Positions 19,542 through 31,404 of a stretch of 64,000 bases of DNA are shown piece by piece. Under the pieces are notes generated by a model. It was not told where the DNA came from and ran no database searches. It saw only the letters and a list, made by a program, of their open reading frames with translations. The first letter of the stretch is position 1, and each line of letters begins with the position of its first letter. This DNA comes from Euryodendron excelsum (lineage: Eukaryota > Streptophyta > Magnoliopsida > Ericales > Pentaphylacaceae). The translations under genes were made by a program, and so were the position numbers. The DNA is taken from positions 9,029,501-9,093,500 of the forward strand of contig CM065394.1 in assembly GCA_033060915.1 (NCBI GenBank), given 5' to 3'.

Positions 19542-21014
19542 TTGAGAGGCTCTCTATCGGGTGATGATGGGTGCTCTTAGCAGTACTTGAGCCATTTTGG
19601 GAGTAATGATGCCTTTCCTAGCCTTCCTAAAAAAAAGAAAAGAGAAAAGACTAAAGTTTAGCGATGTTGATCTTGGAGATTTTTATGCAATGCATGTCTT
19701 AAGGGTGCCCCTACCTTGAAAGGGGTCTAAGCATGATGCTTGGGCTCACGTGTGGAGATAGGTTACACCTGTATGCAATACCATACCTGTGCCTATAGTC
19801 ATCCAGACATCCTTACATCCATTCATCCACAAGAAGTATAAATGATAATTTTATTGAAGTGAGTTTTCCTTGTACATAGAATTTCAAACATACATTGAAA
19901 GGGGAGTGTGAGCATCTTCCTTAGGATTTTCACCTATACACTTTTACATTTGAAATTCTAAACTATTCTTGAGTCTTCAGATTTTCCTTCTTTGATAGAG
20001 GTCGATGAGAGACCTTTCTTTCAAATTGCCCCTGGTCTTCTTAGCAGCCCTATCTCTGTGAGTAAAGAGGGATTGGGGCCCCTCTCTATGAGATGATCTA
20101 TATACATGCCATGAGTCCTTACGGTCACTTGGTACCCTTAGGAATTTAGGTAAGCTTTGAATGAGCGAGACTGGCCATGGGGCCCCTCTCTGAGGGTTGA
20201 TCATATGACTTGAGTTACTTTCGACTCTTGTCTTGAAATGGGCAATGGATGCATGAGCAGCATGACAATAGTATAATAGTATAAAATACATAAGTAGCAT
20301 AACAATAGAAATTAAGCAGTTTAACTAGATAGAAAGTAAGGAATGGTAAAGCGGTCGCCCTTTCCTCCTTAGTTTTGGAATTAATGTGTGTGTCTTAAAT
20401 CCGACAGAGGTTCGGTTATGTATGGTGTGCTACATGAGCATGAGGTTGGGGGTTATTAATACTTCCTAAAAAGCTCAATTCCCAAACCTTCAAACCTCCA
20501 GCGTCCACCCAAAAAAGGGTGAACCCTATATTTGGTTGATGATTTGACCGGGGGGACCATCGCGAGGTCGTAGGCTAGAAAACTGACATAGCATCCTGCT
20601 CACAATTAAAGTACCGTCCCTCCTTCCAATTAAAAGGGTAGTAACCAAGTAATGTTACAACTGTGCAAATGTAAGTGATTGTGTGGAATTTTCAAAAGTG
20701 GAGGAAAGGGCCTAATAACTCCCATCCATTCTTCTTATTCACGACATATATGGCAATTAATATAAGATAGGAAACTAAAAGGTGAGTACCTAAAAAACAA
20801 ATGCACAGAGTCAATACCTTTATGAAAAACCCAATGCAAGATAAAAGTGGATAATAGATGCAAGAGCGTAAGATGTTATGTATGGATGCAAGTGATGACA
20901 TCTTTTGAAAACGTTTTGAAAATTTTTGAAAAAGTACACAAAACTTGACAAGCTAACCGAAGATTCTGGGTGAGTGAGGGGTGAAGAGACATAACAATGG
21001 CCTAACCTTCTAAG
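19542..21014 (-). other. Element B leader between primer site and gag
   Basis: Non-coding leader of about 1.5 kb. Blocks of it (for example 19686-20250 and 20380-20900) are clearly shared with the leader of element E (45500-46740), which confirms that both belong to one subfamily. There is an oligo-A patch at 19630-19650. No domain-bearing frame is seen; frames at 19977-20300 and 20692-21023 look like chance. Confidence 0.6.
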
Positions 21015-21034
21015 TGTCCCCAATGGAGTTGCTA
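21015..21034 (-). promoter_or_regulatory. Primer-binding site of element B (tRNA-Arg type, degenerate)
   Basis: On the - strand TAGCAACTCCATTGGGGACA follows the 5' LTR end after two bases. It matches TGGCGACTCCGCTGGGGA, the complement of the 3' end of a plant tRNA-Arg, with about four changes. tRNA-Arg priming is known for Ogre/Tat elements. Confidence 0.65.
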
Positions 21035-21036
21035 GT

Positions 21037-24000
21037 TGTCGTGCCCCATGTTTTACCCCGAGTCTGGGTCTTGACTCGAGCGAAGCTCGATACTTTATCT
21101 GTTAGAACTCACCCTCCTAAGAGAACAAGTGTGACAGGGTTTGAACTTGAAATGCATTTGATTAAGGGCTTTTTAAAAAAGGTTTGGAGTCACCACCTAA
21201 CTTTGATAAAGGTGTGTTAAGTCACCTAAAACTAAGTAATGCCCAAAGACTAAACTTAGGGTCTTTGAAAGGCTTTGAAAAACTTCTTCAAGAGAGGGTT
21301 TTTGAAAGAACAGATTGGTTGGAAACCTTTAAAGAATGTTTAAGCCCTTTTAGAAAAATGACTCTGTTTTGGTCTTTGAAAACAATGGTTCTAAGTTCGG
21401 AGGTTGGTTACGTGCAGGGAAGATGACCGAAGACTATCATCCTACCCAGTCCTTGCAGTACCTACATATCTATTCACCCTAGGTTTCACTCACTTGAATC
21501 TCTGATTCCTAAATGTCCACTATGTCCACTTGAAAATTTTTTTGAAAAGGATTCTGTTAGCACTTCTGGATGTATGAATGCATGATACATTTTTTGGAAA
21601 GAGTTAGGATTGTTAAAAAAAATGGACTAAAAATAGAAGTTTGAAAAAAGGGAATTTGATTTGAAAATAGAAGTTATGACCACACCTATGAAGGTTGCCT
21701 ATGTATCTCATTTTATGAGAATCAGGTCAGTCATGGTTCAGACTCAAGCTCGGATTAAAATATAGGCACATTGGGGCCTTTAGAAAGTTTTGAAAACTCA
21801 TTGGGGTTTTGTTTTGAAAAAGAGAACTTTAGTGTTTTTTACTTGAAATTTTAAAATAACTCGAAAGAGTTTTGATTTGAAATTGGATGTTGGAATGTTT
21901 TTGAGATATAACTTGAAGGTTTTTGGAAGTGCTTCCAAAATGGAATTGGAAGTGTTTTAGAGTATTTTTTAACATAACTCAAGGGAGTTTTGGAAGTTTT
22001 AGAAACTTGACTAAGGATTTGAAAGTGAGATTTTGACTTACAAAAGCTCTTGTGAACTTGTATTGAAAAAGATTTTTGAAATAGTTTTCGAATACCTAAA
22101 GAAAGGTATGTTGATATTTCATTGCCTTTGAGAGATTAGCTAGTTGAGAACTAAGCTCCTTTTAAGGCTACAATTTTTTAAAAACATTTTTAGAAAAGGG
22201 GCTAGAAACTTTCCTTATTTAAATATCTCACTTGATCTTGGACAACCCTAACCATAGAAGGCCTAGGGTCATTTCAAGAAGGTAATCTTTGAAAATAGCT
22301 TTTAGAAACAAGCTTTATAAAACCTTTGGGGTTTGAAACCCTAATGTGAACCTTTTAGGTCTTCTTTGATGTATCACTTTCCTTAGGAAATCCACACCAT
22401 GAAAGGTTTAGGATCGCCCTAGTGTAGTGAGTTTTTTGAGTCATTTTGGAAATAGTTTTTGAAGAACGGTAAGTTTTTAGCCACTTTGGATTGAGGCAAG
22501 TTTTGAAAGAGCTTTTGAAAACATTTTTGGGTTGGAGTTGGAGTTTGAAAAAGGATCCCAGTGTTACAAGCTTGAAGCCTCCTAGTCTTTATTGGGCAAA
22601 CTAGGATTAAGATAGCCTAGGGTTAGATTGACTCGGGATTAGGTCAATTCAAGGCTTTATTGACCTAAGGTTAGACAACCTGGGAATTGATGTGACTCAA
22701 GATGCAAGTTACCTAGGGTTTAGGAAGGCTGCCTTGAAGTAAAAAAGATTTGATTTGATGCAATGATTTTTAGTTGAAAACGAAAAGTTTTATTCTTTTG
22801 AAAGCTTTTGAAAAAAAAAGTTTTATTTTAGGAAAGTTTTGATAAAGGAACGTTTAGTTTGGGAAAGTTTCAATTTTGTTTTCAAAATAAAGGATTGCTC
22901 CAAAAATAGAGAGATTCGTTTTTGTTTCCAAAAGGTAAAGATTTGAATTGGTTTCCAAAATGGAAAGATTTGATTTTGTTTCCAAAAATAGAAGTTTGGA
23001 TTGGTTTCCAAGAATGAAAAAATTTGAATTGAAGAAGGAAATATTTGGTTTGAAAATAGTAAGATTTGAATTGAAAATCTTATGATTTTATGTGTAATTT
23101 TTAGGAAACAACTCAATTGAGTTATGCACTTTTTGAAAACATGATGCAACAAGAACTTGGAAAACCATTTTTATGAGATGAATGCAAGGATGCAAAATAA
23201 GTTTTAGGGGACAAGACGAGGCTTCCTAAGACATGGATTTCTAGGGCTTCAAGAAAATGACCCTTGGACCAATTTTGGAAAAACATGGAATTTAAAGGGG
23301 TTTGAAAACTTAAGTTTGAAATAGCTACTTTAGGGCTTAAAACCCTGAAAGGCCTCTTTGAATATGTCACTTTTCTAGAGTGACCCTAACCATAGAGAGG
23401 CTAGAATCACTTTACGGTTGTGATTTTGAAAATAAGTTAGGGTTTGAAACCGTAATGTGAACCTTGGTGGTCACTTTGAATGTGTTACCTTCCTAGAGAA
23501 GCCCTAACCATGAAAAGACTAGAATCGCCATAGCGCTTCTGATTTCTTTGAAAAACAAGTTTCAAAATAGCCTTAAAAGTAACTTTGGGGTGTAATTTTA
23601 GAAAACTCTTTTGAAGGTAGCTTTTGAAAACATGATGGTAATGAACAATGCATGAACATGACAATTAGAATGCAATAGAGACATGACCATACGAGTTTGA
23701 AAGCTTCACCACATTGCAAGGGGCCTCAAGACCATACCATGATTGGTTAGGCTAAAGGAAGACCCCTGACATGGTGGTCTCCCTAAAGCTTCTTCTAGGC
23801 ATGGACCAAAGGTCCTCTAGTTTCAAGCATGTAAGAAGAAGGGGTAAAAGATAGGGATTAAAAGAGAGAATAGCCCAAGTGGACTAGGAGGGAGAAGAGA
23901 GAGAGGGGAGAGTATACATTGTCTTCTTGTTAACTTGAATGCTTCAATGGAGGCTTGCTTGAACCTTATAATGGCCTTTAAGGGCATCCAAGGGCTGGAC

Positions 24001-25332
24001 TTGATCTTTGATGGAGAGAGAAAGGTAGGGTTTCAGTGTTTAGGGTTAAGATTTGATGGAAGCTCCCCTGGAGACTTGGAAGCTAGGGTTTTAAGGGATT
24101 TTTGGGGGCTACAGAGAGTTTGGAAGAGTTTCTTTACGATTTTTCTGGACTTGGCATACACTGGGGGGTGCATTGTTTTTTTAGGCAAAGATTGAGGAGG
24201 TGGCCCCACTTCTAACCTTTTTTGGTTAGGCACCACTACTAGTAGTGCTAGGCCAATTTTTGGCCAGGGGCCACTAGGAGTGGCACCACCCTGGTATGAC
24301 AATGATTCTAAAAATTTGATTTGACTTGGGCCATAAGGCAAAGATCTGGGCGCCACTCCTAGTGGGCCCAAGCCATTTTTTGGCCTGGCTCCACTATGAG
24401 TGGCTCTGGTTTGATCTGTAATGATGTCAAGCTGCGGGGACTAGCTAGAAAAGAGATACGGGCACTAGGAAGCACCCCAAGGGTTGTTGGTTTTATATAG
24501 AGAGCCAGAATGGTTTGAAAAAGCTAGCTGGTCCATTAATGGCAAAATGGTCATTTGAACCAAGAAGTACCGAAATGAGCCGGGATAGCATCAGAGGGAC
24601 ATAAACACTATTAAGATTTTTTCAAAAGATTACTGGTTTGATACCCAGAGCTGGAGTGATTGAAAAGGACGAGCAACCCATTAGAGGCAAAACGATCATT
24701 TGAGCCAAAAGACACCAAAATTAGTTCAAAGTAGGTCAGGATGGGATTCAAAGGTTGGGAACACTGTTAAGAGAATCCCAGGAGATTACTGGTTTGATAC
24801 CCAAGGCTGCCATGGTTGGAAGTGATGATTGGCCCATTAGGGGCAAAACGGTCATTTGACTGTGAAACACCGGAACAAGTCCAAAATTGACTGGAAAGGG
24901 ATTTCGAGGGCGAAGGCACTCGTTGGACTGCCCCTAGAGATCTGTCAATTTGATATCCATAGCTGGTGTGGTTAGTGAGAGCGAGCAGGGCACTTAGGGG
25001 TAAAATTGTTATTTTGAACGAGAATTACCGAAACGGGTCTAGAGTTGATTTAAATGGCATTTTGAGTGCGGTGGATTATCTTGGACAATTTTGGAAGTGT
25101 TGGACTAATTGCTCTAAGGACTTAGGTACCTTTTCGAAGAGCGTGCCAGATTAAATTGGACTGGAATGATGCCTCACGAGCATTTTGGTCATTTGGCTTC
25201 AAGTGGGCCCAAGTGACTGGTTGACTGGACTGGAGTTTGGAAGATCGATTAGGATTTGAATGTGTTGTAGCATTTGAAAGTGGGTCTAATCGGGCTAGAG
25301 ATTGCCAAATAGGCAAAAATGGGGTGCTTACA
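21037..25332 (-). repeat. 5' LTR of element B (right, 4.3 kb)
   Basis: On the + strand it starts TGTCGTGCCCC and ends GGGGTGCTTACA, so the element-sense start is TGTAAGCACCCC. It aligns with 2901-7036 over nearly its full length and has an extra terminal stretch of about 300 bp lost from the left copy. U3 units are at about 24540-25010. The TATA box position has degenerated to a T-run. Confidence 0.85.
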
Positions 25333-26224
25333 TGTCTCTATCCCATGACAGCAGCATAGCCCTTTTCTATATGGCGGGATAGACATGATCGGCCCCATCA
25401 CTCCTAAGGCATCCATTGGCCATCGATTTATCCTGGTTGCCATTGACTACTTTACTAAAATGTATAGAAGCATCCTCCTAGGCCCAAGTTACCAAGAAAG
25501 TAGTTGACAAGTTCATCAAGAATCACATCATTTGCCGGTACAGAATTCCAGAGTCCTTCGTCATAGATAATACAACCAACCTGAACAACGAGCTAATGAC
25601 CAAACTTTATGCAAAGTTTAGCATCACCCACTAGAATTCTATTAGCAATCGCCTGTGGATGAATGGGGTAATGGAAGCAGCTAATAAGAACATCAAGAAA
25701 TTCTCTAAAAGATAGTTGATAACTATAGGGACTGGCTTGAGAAGCTCCTTTTTGCACTGATGGCTTATCGGGCAACGATAAAATCTCCACTATGACCACT
25801 CCTTACGAGCTAGTCTATGGGACCGATGTCATTCTCCCCATCGAGGTTGAACTCCCATCTTTAAGGGTGCTAATGGAGTCGAAATTAGATGAAGTTGAGT
25901 GGGTCAAACATCGGTATGCCCAGTTTTTTTCTGTTGGATGAAAAGTAGCTAACTACAATGTACCATGCCCAATACTACAAAAAGCAGATAGTTAGAGCCT
26001 TCCACAAGAAAGTTTGACCATGATCCTTCCAACTCGGAGATCTAGTGCTGAAGAAAATCTTCCCAAACCAAGAAGAAGCACAAGGCAAGTTCACCCCGAA
26101 TTATGAAGGGCCATTCCTAGTCAAAAGGGTCTTATCAGGAGGAGCTCTTATTCTAAATGAAATGGATGGCCGTGAATTCCCTAGCTCGCTGAACTCTGAT
26201 GCAGTCAAATGCTACTATGTGTAA
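25333..26224 (+). pseudogene. Element A integrase core and C-terminus (decayed)
   Basis: Integrase inserts the cDNA. GIDMIGPITPKASIGHRFIL and VAIDYFTK hold the first catalytic Asp region, DNTTNLNNELMTKLYAKF the second Asp, and NGVMEAANKNIKKF the Glu. Then come TPYELVYGTDVILPIEVELP, VLKKIFP, GKFTPNYEGPFLVKR and the terminal FPSSLNSDAVKCYYV before TAA at 26222-26224. This is the standard Tat integrase ending 'NSDAVKxYYV'. Frames shift several times, for example near 25363 (one extra base) and around 25480-25790, so the protein is dead although the D, D and E codons survive. Confidence 0.87.
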
Positions 26225-27404
26225 CTAAAAGGTTGGATTTCCATTTTTTATTTGGAAGCAATGAATTCACTCCTCTCAATTTCCTCTAATTGCTAAAGCA
26301 TGGCTAGAATTTCATTAAATGAGCTCTATGGACTAGGCAATTTAAAATTTGAAATGAAGAGAGACCCTCAATTCCACTACCATATAGTCAAAAAGCAGCC
26401 CTTATTTAACCCACTTGAGCCGGTTATATTCTTTCAAAGAAACCCCTGACCTAGTGGTCACTGCTCGTAATGGATCAGAACAAAACATTAAGTAAAGAGA
26501 GAAAACAAAAGAAAAGAGAGGAGGAAATGTAGTGCAGTAAGAGTGCCAACCTAAAAAAAAGGAGCCCTCTCGATAAAAGAAGTATGGGCTTACAATGACG
26601 AAACACAAAGGCATAAAGAGAAGCCAGGTACTGAATAATCAAAACTGTTAAAGGTAATCACAGACAATGAGAAACCTAAGTAGAATGATAGGATTAAGCC
26701 TCTATCCTTTCTTTCAAAAGCCCCAAAACCACTAGCTTACATTACAAATCCAAGTAAAAGTCCTCTCAAATCAAAGTTAAATTGCCTAGTCCAAATGAGC
26801 TCCACGATATACGATTATGCCGAGGAAAGCTAAGAGGTGTCATGAGTAATCCCAAACATCATTTAAAGCTTCTTGACAGAAGTCGAAAAAAAACAAAGGC
26901 ACATTCCCAAGGATGCAATCAAAACTCGAAAGGGCACCATAGGTAAAGAGGTAGGGTTGTGGCAAGATACAAAACTATTGGCCTTGTGAAAACCTGCAAT
27001 GGCGCTATGGTGGAAAAATGATAGAACTAGGACTAGTAGCAAGACAAGCCAAAAAAAAAACCCTCATATACTCTAACAAGGTCATCCCAAAGATCTCGAT
27101 AAGCAAAAACAGTTGAAAAGTCATAAAGATTCAAGCATGGCATTCTTACGATCAACAAAGCAAGTGTTGAAGGAAAACAAGGACCCTTTCAAAGGATATA
27201 CTAACAAAAGTGTATCATTATTTCTAAAGGGAGTATATTTCCATTGAAATTCTTCTCTCATGCAAATGCTTTGTCTATAATAATTATGCAGGAAATGGCA
27301 CTGTGCATCATAACGTAAAGTCACTGACAACTGCTTGTAATGAAAATTGAAGAAGAAATGCTAAAAATAGCTCTCTAAACGTAGGGATCAAAGGCCCAAA
27401 AGAA
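26225..27404 (+). other. Element A region between integrase and antisense ORF
   Basis: About 1.2 kb without a supportable gene. The first part (26330-26400, GAAATGAAGAGAG...CATATAGTCAAAA) is also found just 3' of integrase in element E (43400-43460, opposite orientation), so it is a conserved retrotransposon 3' region. Short frames at 26402-26614 and 27121-27330 have no recognisable content. Confidence 0.6.
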
Positions 27405-29119
27405 TTAAGAACGAGGAGCAAAAATGTAACGATCCGCATCATCATCCAAGGAGGAATCAATCAGGCCTGTTGAAGCTGGATCTATAAGCCCACCAGCATC
27501 GGGGAAGAAAGCACCTGAACTAGTGCCTGACATTCCCACCAAATCAATAGGAGGAGGAGCACCGAAAGAGGCTCCCACAGCTATGGGGAATGACCTACCC
27601 TGCTCATAACTCTGGCATCTAGCAAAGATCTCATCCTTCTCTCGGGTAAGGGACTCCATGGCCCCCGCAAAAAGTGTAGCCCCAATGGAACCATCCTCCA
27701 AAGGAGCAGAAATGTTTGAAGTACTGCGCAACATTCAGGGTCAACTTGCCTTACAAGAAAGCTACCAGCTACACCTCCAAAGAAACGACTTTTGCATCCC
27801 TGGCCCTCAGTTGAGCATGCAACTCCCGTATTAGCATCCGAGTATGCCTCCTCTGATGATGCCCTTGAATGATCATAATCACTAGGAAATCAACATACCC
27901 TATGAGTGTCAAAAGGATCTTAAATAACAGATCTCTGGTCCATCAACTCCCAACACATACTGGCGGAACCAATAGCACTAATCTCCAATTTCAATCAGCT
28001 CTGGGGCAAAGGATCCGTTAGCATCCACATGATAAGCTAAGGAAACCACATGGTCATGACCCTTTCTGCTGGCTCCCTTGGAATCACCACACCAAAATTC
28101 AGGTTAAACTCCACTGTTGATGCTAAATAAGGAATGTCCTGCTCCCTACCCAGCTAGTGAAAAACTCAGACCCTGAAGCAATTGGCAATTCCCTATAGAC
28201 TTGCCAATGGCACAAACGCCCTCTCAGATGTGTGTACTCGCAAATAGTACTAGTTGCATAAACTAATATACCACGTGACTGTGTCGGGCCTCCTCTCCTC
28301 AAGGTATGTAGTCCACTCTCCAATGGTACTCGGCAAATCCTCACCTTCTACAATAAATCACTAAGCCTCCATCAAAGGGCGCATGTGATAGCCCCTAGGA
28401 GACTAGAGATGCCAAACTATACGGTCCCAAAATAGATGACCAATTGTCCATAATTGAAAAAGAGCAGCGCAGCCTTAGAATTGAAGATTGGTACTTTGGT
28501 GAAAACGAGTAAACTTGACATATGTCTCCCCCACAACCATAGGAGCATAGGAGTGCCCATTACGATTTGGAGTAAAGAAGGCAAACAAGTGGCCATCAAT
28601 CAATCCATCATCTTGAGGGAATACAAGGATGCTTAAGAAAAGTAAGGCCAAAGCATTCATCCTAAAGATCGGCCATTCCAGGGGAGTGTGCCAATCACCA
28701 TGGTAAGCCTCCTCACCTTAAACAAACTCAAAACAAAAGTGAGAATTGCCCGTTGAAAGCCCAACTGAGTTGTAATGGTAGTAATGAAACCACTGAGGAA
28801 GAGAGGTGCAACAATGCCAAAGGAACCATCCCCCAAACCAAGAAGACAACTATACTTCTAGGGCGTGGGGGTCATCTCACACTCGCCAAACCTGAAAAGA
28901 CTTAAATTTGGTTGCCAAAAAGGGGTAGCTACCTCAATGGGCCATGGGATCAGTCACACAGTAAAAAGTGAAGCAAGGTGGCTAAAAGCTCTGCAAAAGA
29001 TCTCATGCTCATTTGGAGGCTATCCATCGTACCAAGCCCTCAGACAGACCAATACACTGTCATCTCCAGCATTGGCCATCCTTAAATTAAAGCAAAATAA
29101 GGAAAAAAATATGTGTTAG
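27405..29119 (-). pseudogene. Antisense extra ORF of element A, DUF7745-like (decayed)
   Basis: Read on the - strand between 29119 and 27405, that is antisense to A and starting close to its 3' LTR. Visible pieces in order: FGECEMTPT followed by KYSCLLGL (pattern 'FNxxDMTPTIEEYSALL'), then LALLFLSILVFPQDDGLIDG, YAPMVVGETYV ('ALAIYGLVLFP...PxxLAETY'), CAALFQLWTIGHLF and, at 27734-27405, an acidic/Ser-rich C-terminal tail. This order fits the plant DUF7745 family of transposon-associated proteins of unknown function. Stops and frameshifts separate the pieces. The identity is by remembered family pattern, not by search. Confidence 0.6.
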
Positions 29120-29138
29120 TGAGCATTCTATTCATTTC

Positions 29139-29180
29139 AGAAAAAAAAAAAAAAGGATAGCAAAAGAAAGATATACAAGA
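29139..29180 (+). promoter_or_regulatory. Polypurine tract of element A
   Basis: A-run followed by GGATAGCAAAAGAAAG just before the 3' LTR start. Purine-rich as required for plus-strand priming, with a few pyrimidines from decay. Confidence 0.55.
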
Positions 29181-31404
29181 TATAAGCACTCCATTTTTAT
29201 TCTCTCAGTAATCTCCATCCCAACTAGACTCACATTTAAACTTTGCATACATATTCAAGCCTCAGTCGGCCTTTCAAATCCCAGTCCAATGAATCAACCG
29301 CTTCTTGGGTCAACTAGGCCTAACTAAAGCCAAATGACCGAATTACCCCTAGTGGGCCCCACTCAGCACGCTCTTCAAGGAAATACCTAAGTCCTCAGAG
29401 CAAAGTCCACCTCTTCCATGACTGTTCTAGGAAAATCCAGCATGCTTAGAATGCCATTTGAACCAATTTGGGACCCATTCTGATGGTTCTTGGTCAAAAT
29501 GATCATTTTGCCCTTAATGGGCCAGTCATCCCCTTCAATCACGTAGGCCCTGGACATTATACCAATAATCCCCAGGGACACTCTTAATAGTGTTCCTGAC
29601 CTTCAAATTCCATCTCGATTGACTCTGGACCAATTTCGATGTTTCTTGATTTAAATGACCATTTTGCCCCTGGTGGGCCGATCACCCTTTTCAATTACAC
29701 CATCTCTGGGTATCAAACTGGTAAACCCCTGGGGCACTCTCATGAGTGTCCCTAGACACTCTGACATGCTCAATATGCCATTCCAACAGACTCTGGACCC
29801 CTATCGGTGATACCTTGTCAAAATGACCATTTTACTCCTGAGCAGACCGGCACGACTTTATGAAAGTACTAAGTCCTCAAAATGGTAAGCCCACCTTCCA
29901 GGACTATCTCTAGATAGTTTGGCATGTTTAATATGCCATTCAAACCAACTCTGGTCCTATTTTGGTCAACCTTGGTTAAAATTACCATTTTACCCCTAGG
30001 CATTCCGGCAAGTTTTTCGAGAAAGTACCAATGCCTCGAGACAGTAAGGCAACCTTCTCAAACTGTCTCTAGATAGTCTGACATTTTTAATATGTCATTC
30101 AAACCAATCTTAGTATCCTTTCGATCAAAATAACTATTTTACCCCTAGCACGGGTCCTGATGCCTAATAGCCTTTCAGGATGAAAAACTGCCCTTATGTA
30201 TTTAGACAATTTAGCATGTTCAAAATACCCCATTAAAATTGAGTTCGGTCCAATTTTGGTGACTTTGGTCAAAATGGCCATTTTACTCCTAGGCGCCATT
30301 GCCCGTGTTCCATAGAACAATTCACTCCGGAAGGGGGAAATTGTAAAAAATCTCAATTTAGGACATTTGCCCTTTATCTAGCATTTCCCCATCCTATTTA
30401 GGACACTTGTCACATATTTAGGTATTTTCTTGTTCTTTTTGGACACTTGTCTCACATCTAGAAATATTCTTATCCAATAAAGTACATGTGTACTATCTGT
30501 CATATGCCTAGATATATACTTATACAATTTAGAATACTTGTCATAAATCTAGGCATTTTCTTATCTTTCGTAACACTTGTCCAATATTTAGAAATTTTCT
30601 TATTCAATGTAGGACACTTGGCACATATCTAGCCATTTCTTATAATTAGAGACAAGTTGTCTTTTGGGACACTTGTCCATATCTAGGCCTCTTCTTATTA
30701 AATTTAGGACACTTGTCATATATCTAGACTTATCGTTGGGGCCAAGATATCTTTTGGGACACTTGTCTATATCTAAGCCTTCCCTTATCCAATATAGGAC
30801 ACTTGTCATATATCTATACTTACCTTTGTGGCCAAGATATCTTTTGGGACACTTGTCCATGTCTAGGCATTTTTTTGTTCTTTTTTATGACACTTGTCAC
30901 ACATCTAGGCACGATATTTTCCACTTTCCATTCTAGGGAGCATTTTTATATATAAGGAAACTATGCCAAAATCGCTCTAGAAAGTTTACTTAGTCATTTC
31001 TCCAAACAAAAACCCTAGCCTCCAACCATTTTTTCAAATCTTGAAGTGACTTCATCAACCAGAAGAAGCTAAAGGTTAAGACAAAGTGTGACCTTCAAGG
31101 TCCATATTAGGGTTCTGATGGCCTAAGTCACATCCATATGGAAATCTTAGTCATCTCATGATTATGGTTTTCTATGAAAAGTGAGATATCAAGTAGGGTT
31201 CTATAACCTCAAAGCTTTTTTCAAAACCCTAAGGGAAGTTTCTAGCCCCTTTTCTAAAAATATTTTTCAAAAATCATAACCTTAAAAGAGTTAGTAACTT
31301 AATATCAATCTCTCAAAGTTGGTGAGATATTCAACATACCTTCTATAAGGTAATCAACAATGATTTTACAAAAACTTTTCAAACACAAGTTCACAAGAGC
31401 TTTT
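29181..31404 (+). repeat. 3' LTR of element A (first part)
   Basis: Starts TATAAGCACTCCATTTTT, a mutated TGTAAGCACCCC terminus, in + orientation. It contains six U3 units with (G)ACCATTTTGCCCCT-type landmarks at about 29490, 29660, 29825, 29980, 30130 and 30285, a 90-bp tandem array (30350-30930), a TATATATAA box (30947-30955) and an AAACCCTAG motif at about 31010. The sequence is interrupted by E at 31404; GCTTTT before E continues as CTTTTC-CCAACC after it, matching uninterrupted LTRs. Confidence 0.75.
30350..30930. repeat. Tandem repeat in A LTR (90-bp period, GGACACTTGTC)
   Basis: CTTTTGGGACACTTGTC recurs at 30661, 30751 and 30841, exactly 90 bp apart. The half-unit GGACACTTGTCATATATCTAGA repeats about every 45-60 bp across 30350-30930. 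The two small frames crossing it (30600-30860 and 30664-30936) are repetitive translation of the repeat, not genes. Confidence 0.8.

Larger units (their letters stand above)
2901..25332 (-). mobile_element. Element B, Tat-type Ty3/gypsy retrotransposon (gag-pol mostly deleted, contains element C)
   Basis: Element on the - strand. The outer ends are TG at 2901 and CA at 25332. Flanking 5-mers are GGTCT (2896-2900) and TGTCT (25333-25337), a target duplication with one difference. Order on the - strand: 5' LTR 25332-21037, tRNA-Arg primer site, leader, gag (19541 down to about 7985, interrupted by C), then a deletion of pol and part of the 3' LTR at about 7036, and the remaining 3' LTR 7036-2901. 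In a sampled stretch of about 200 bp the LTRs differ at roughly 25 sites, so B is clearly older than C. Confidence 0.85.
25333..31404 (+). mobile_element. Element A, second segment (integrase to 3' LTR)
   Basis: Continuation of A after B. It holds the rest of integrase (to 26224), a 3' untranslated internal region, an antisense DUF7745-like ORF (27405-29119), a purine-rich tract (29139-29180) and the first 2.2 kb of the 3' LTR, which is cut at 31404 by element E. Confidence 0.85.

Noticed and set aside
22823..23152. 109-codon minus-strand Phe/Lys/Ser-rich frame
   Set aside because: It lies in the low-complexity GGAAAG/TTTGG field of the LTR; similar frames appear at 4862-5092 and 55214-55564 for the same reason.
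30600..30936. Two frames with repeated DKCPKRYLG or GHLSISRP peptides
   Set aside because: Direct translation of the 90-bp tandem repeat.
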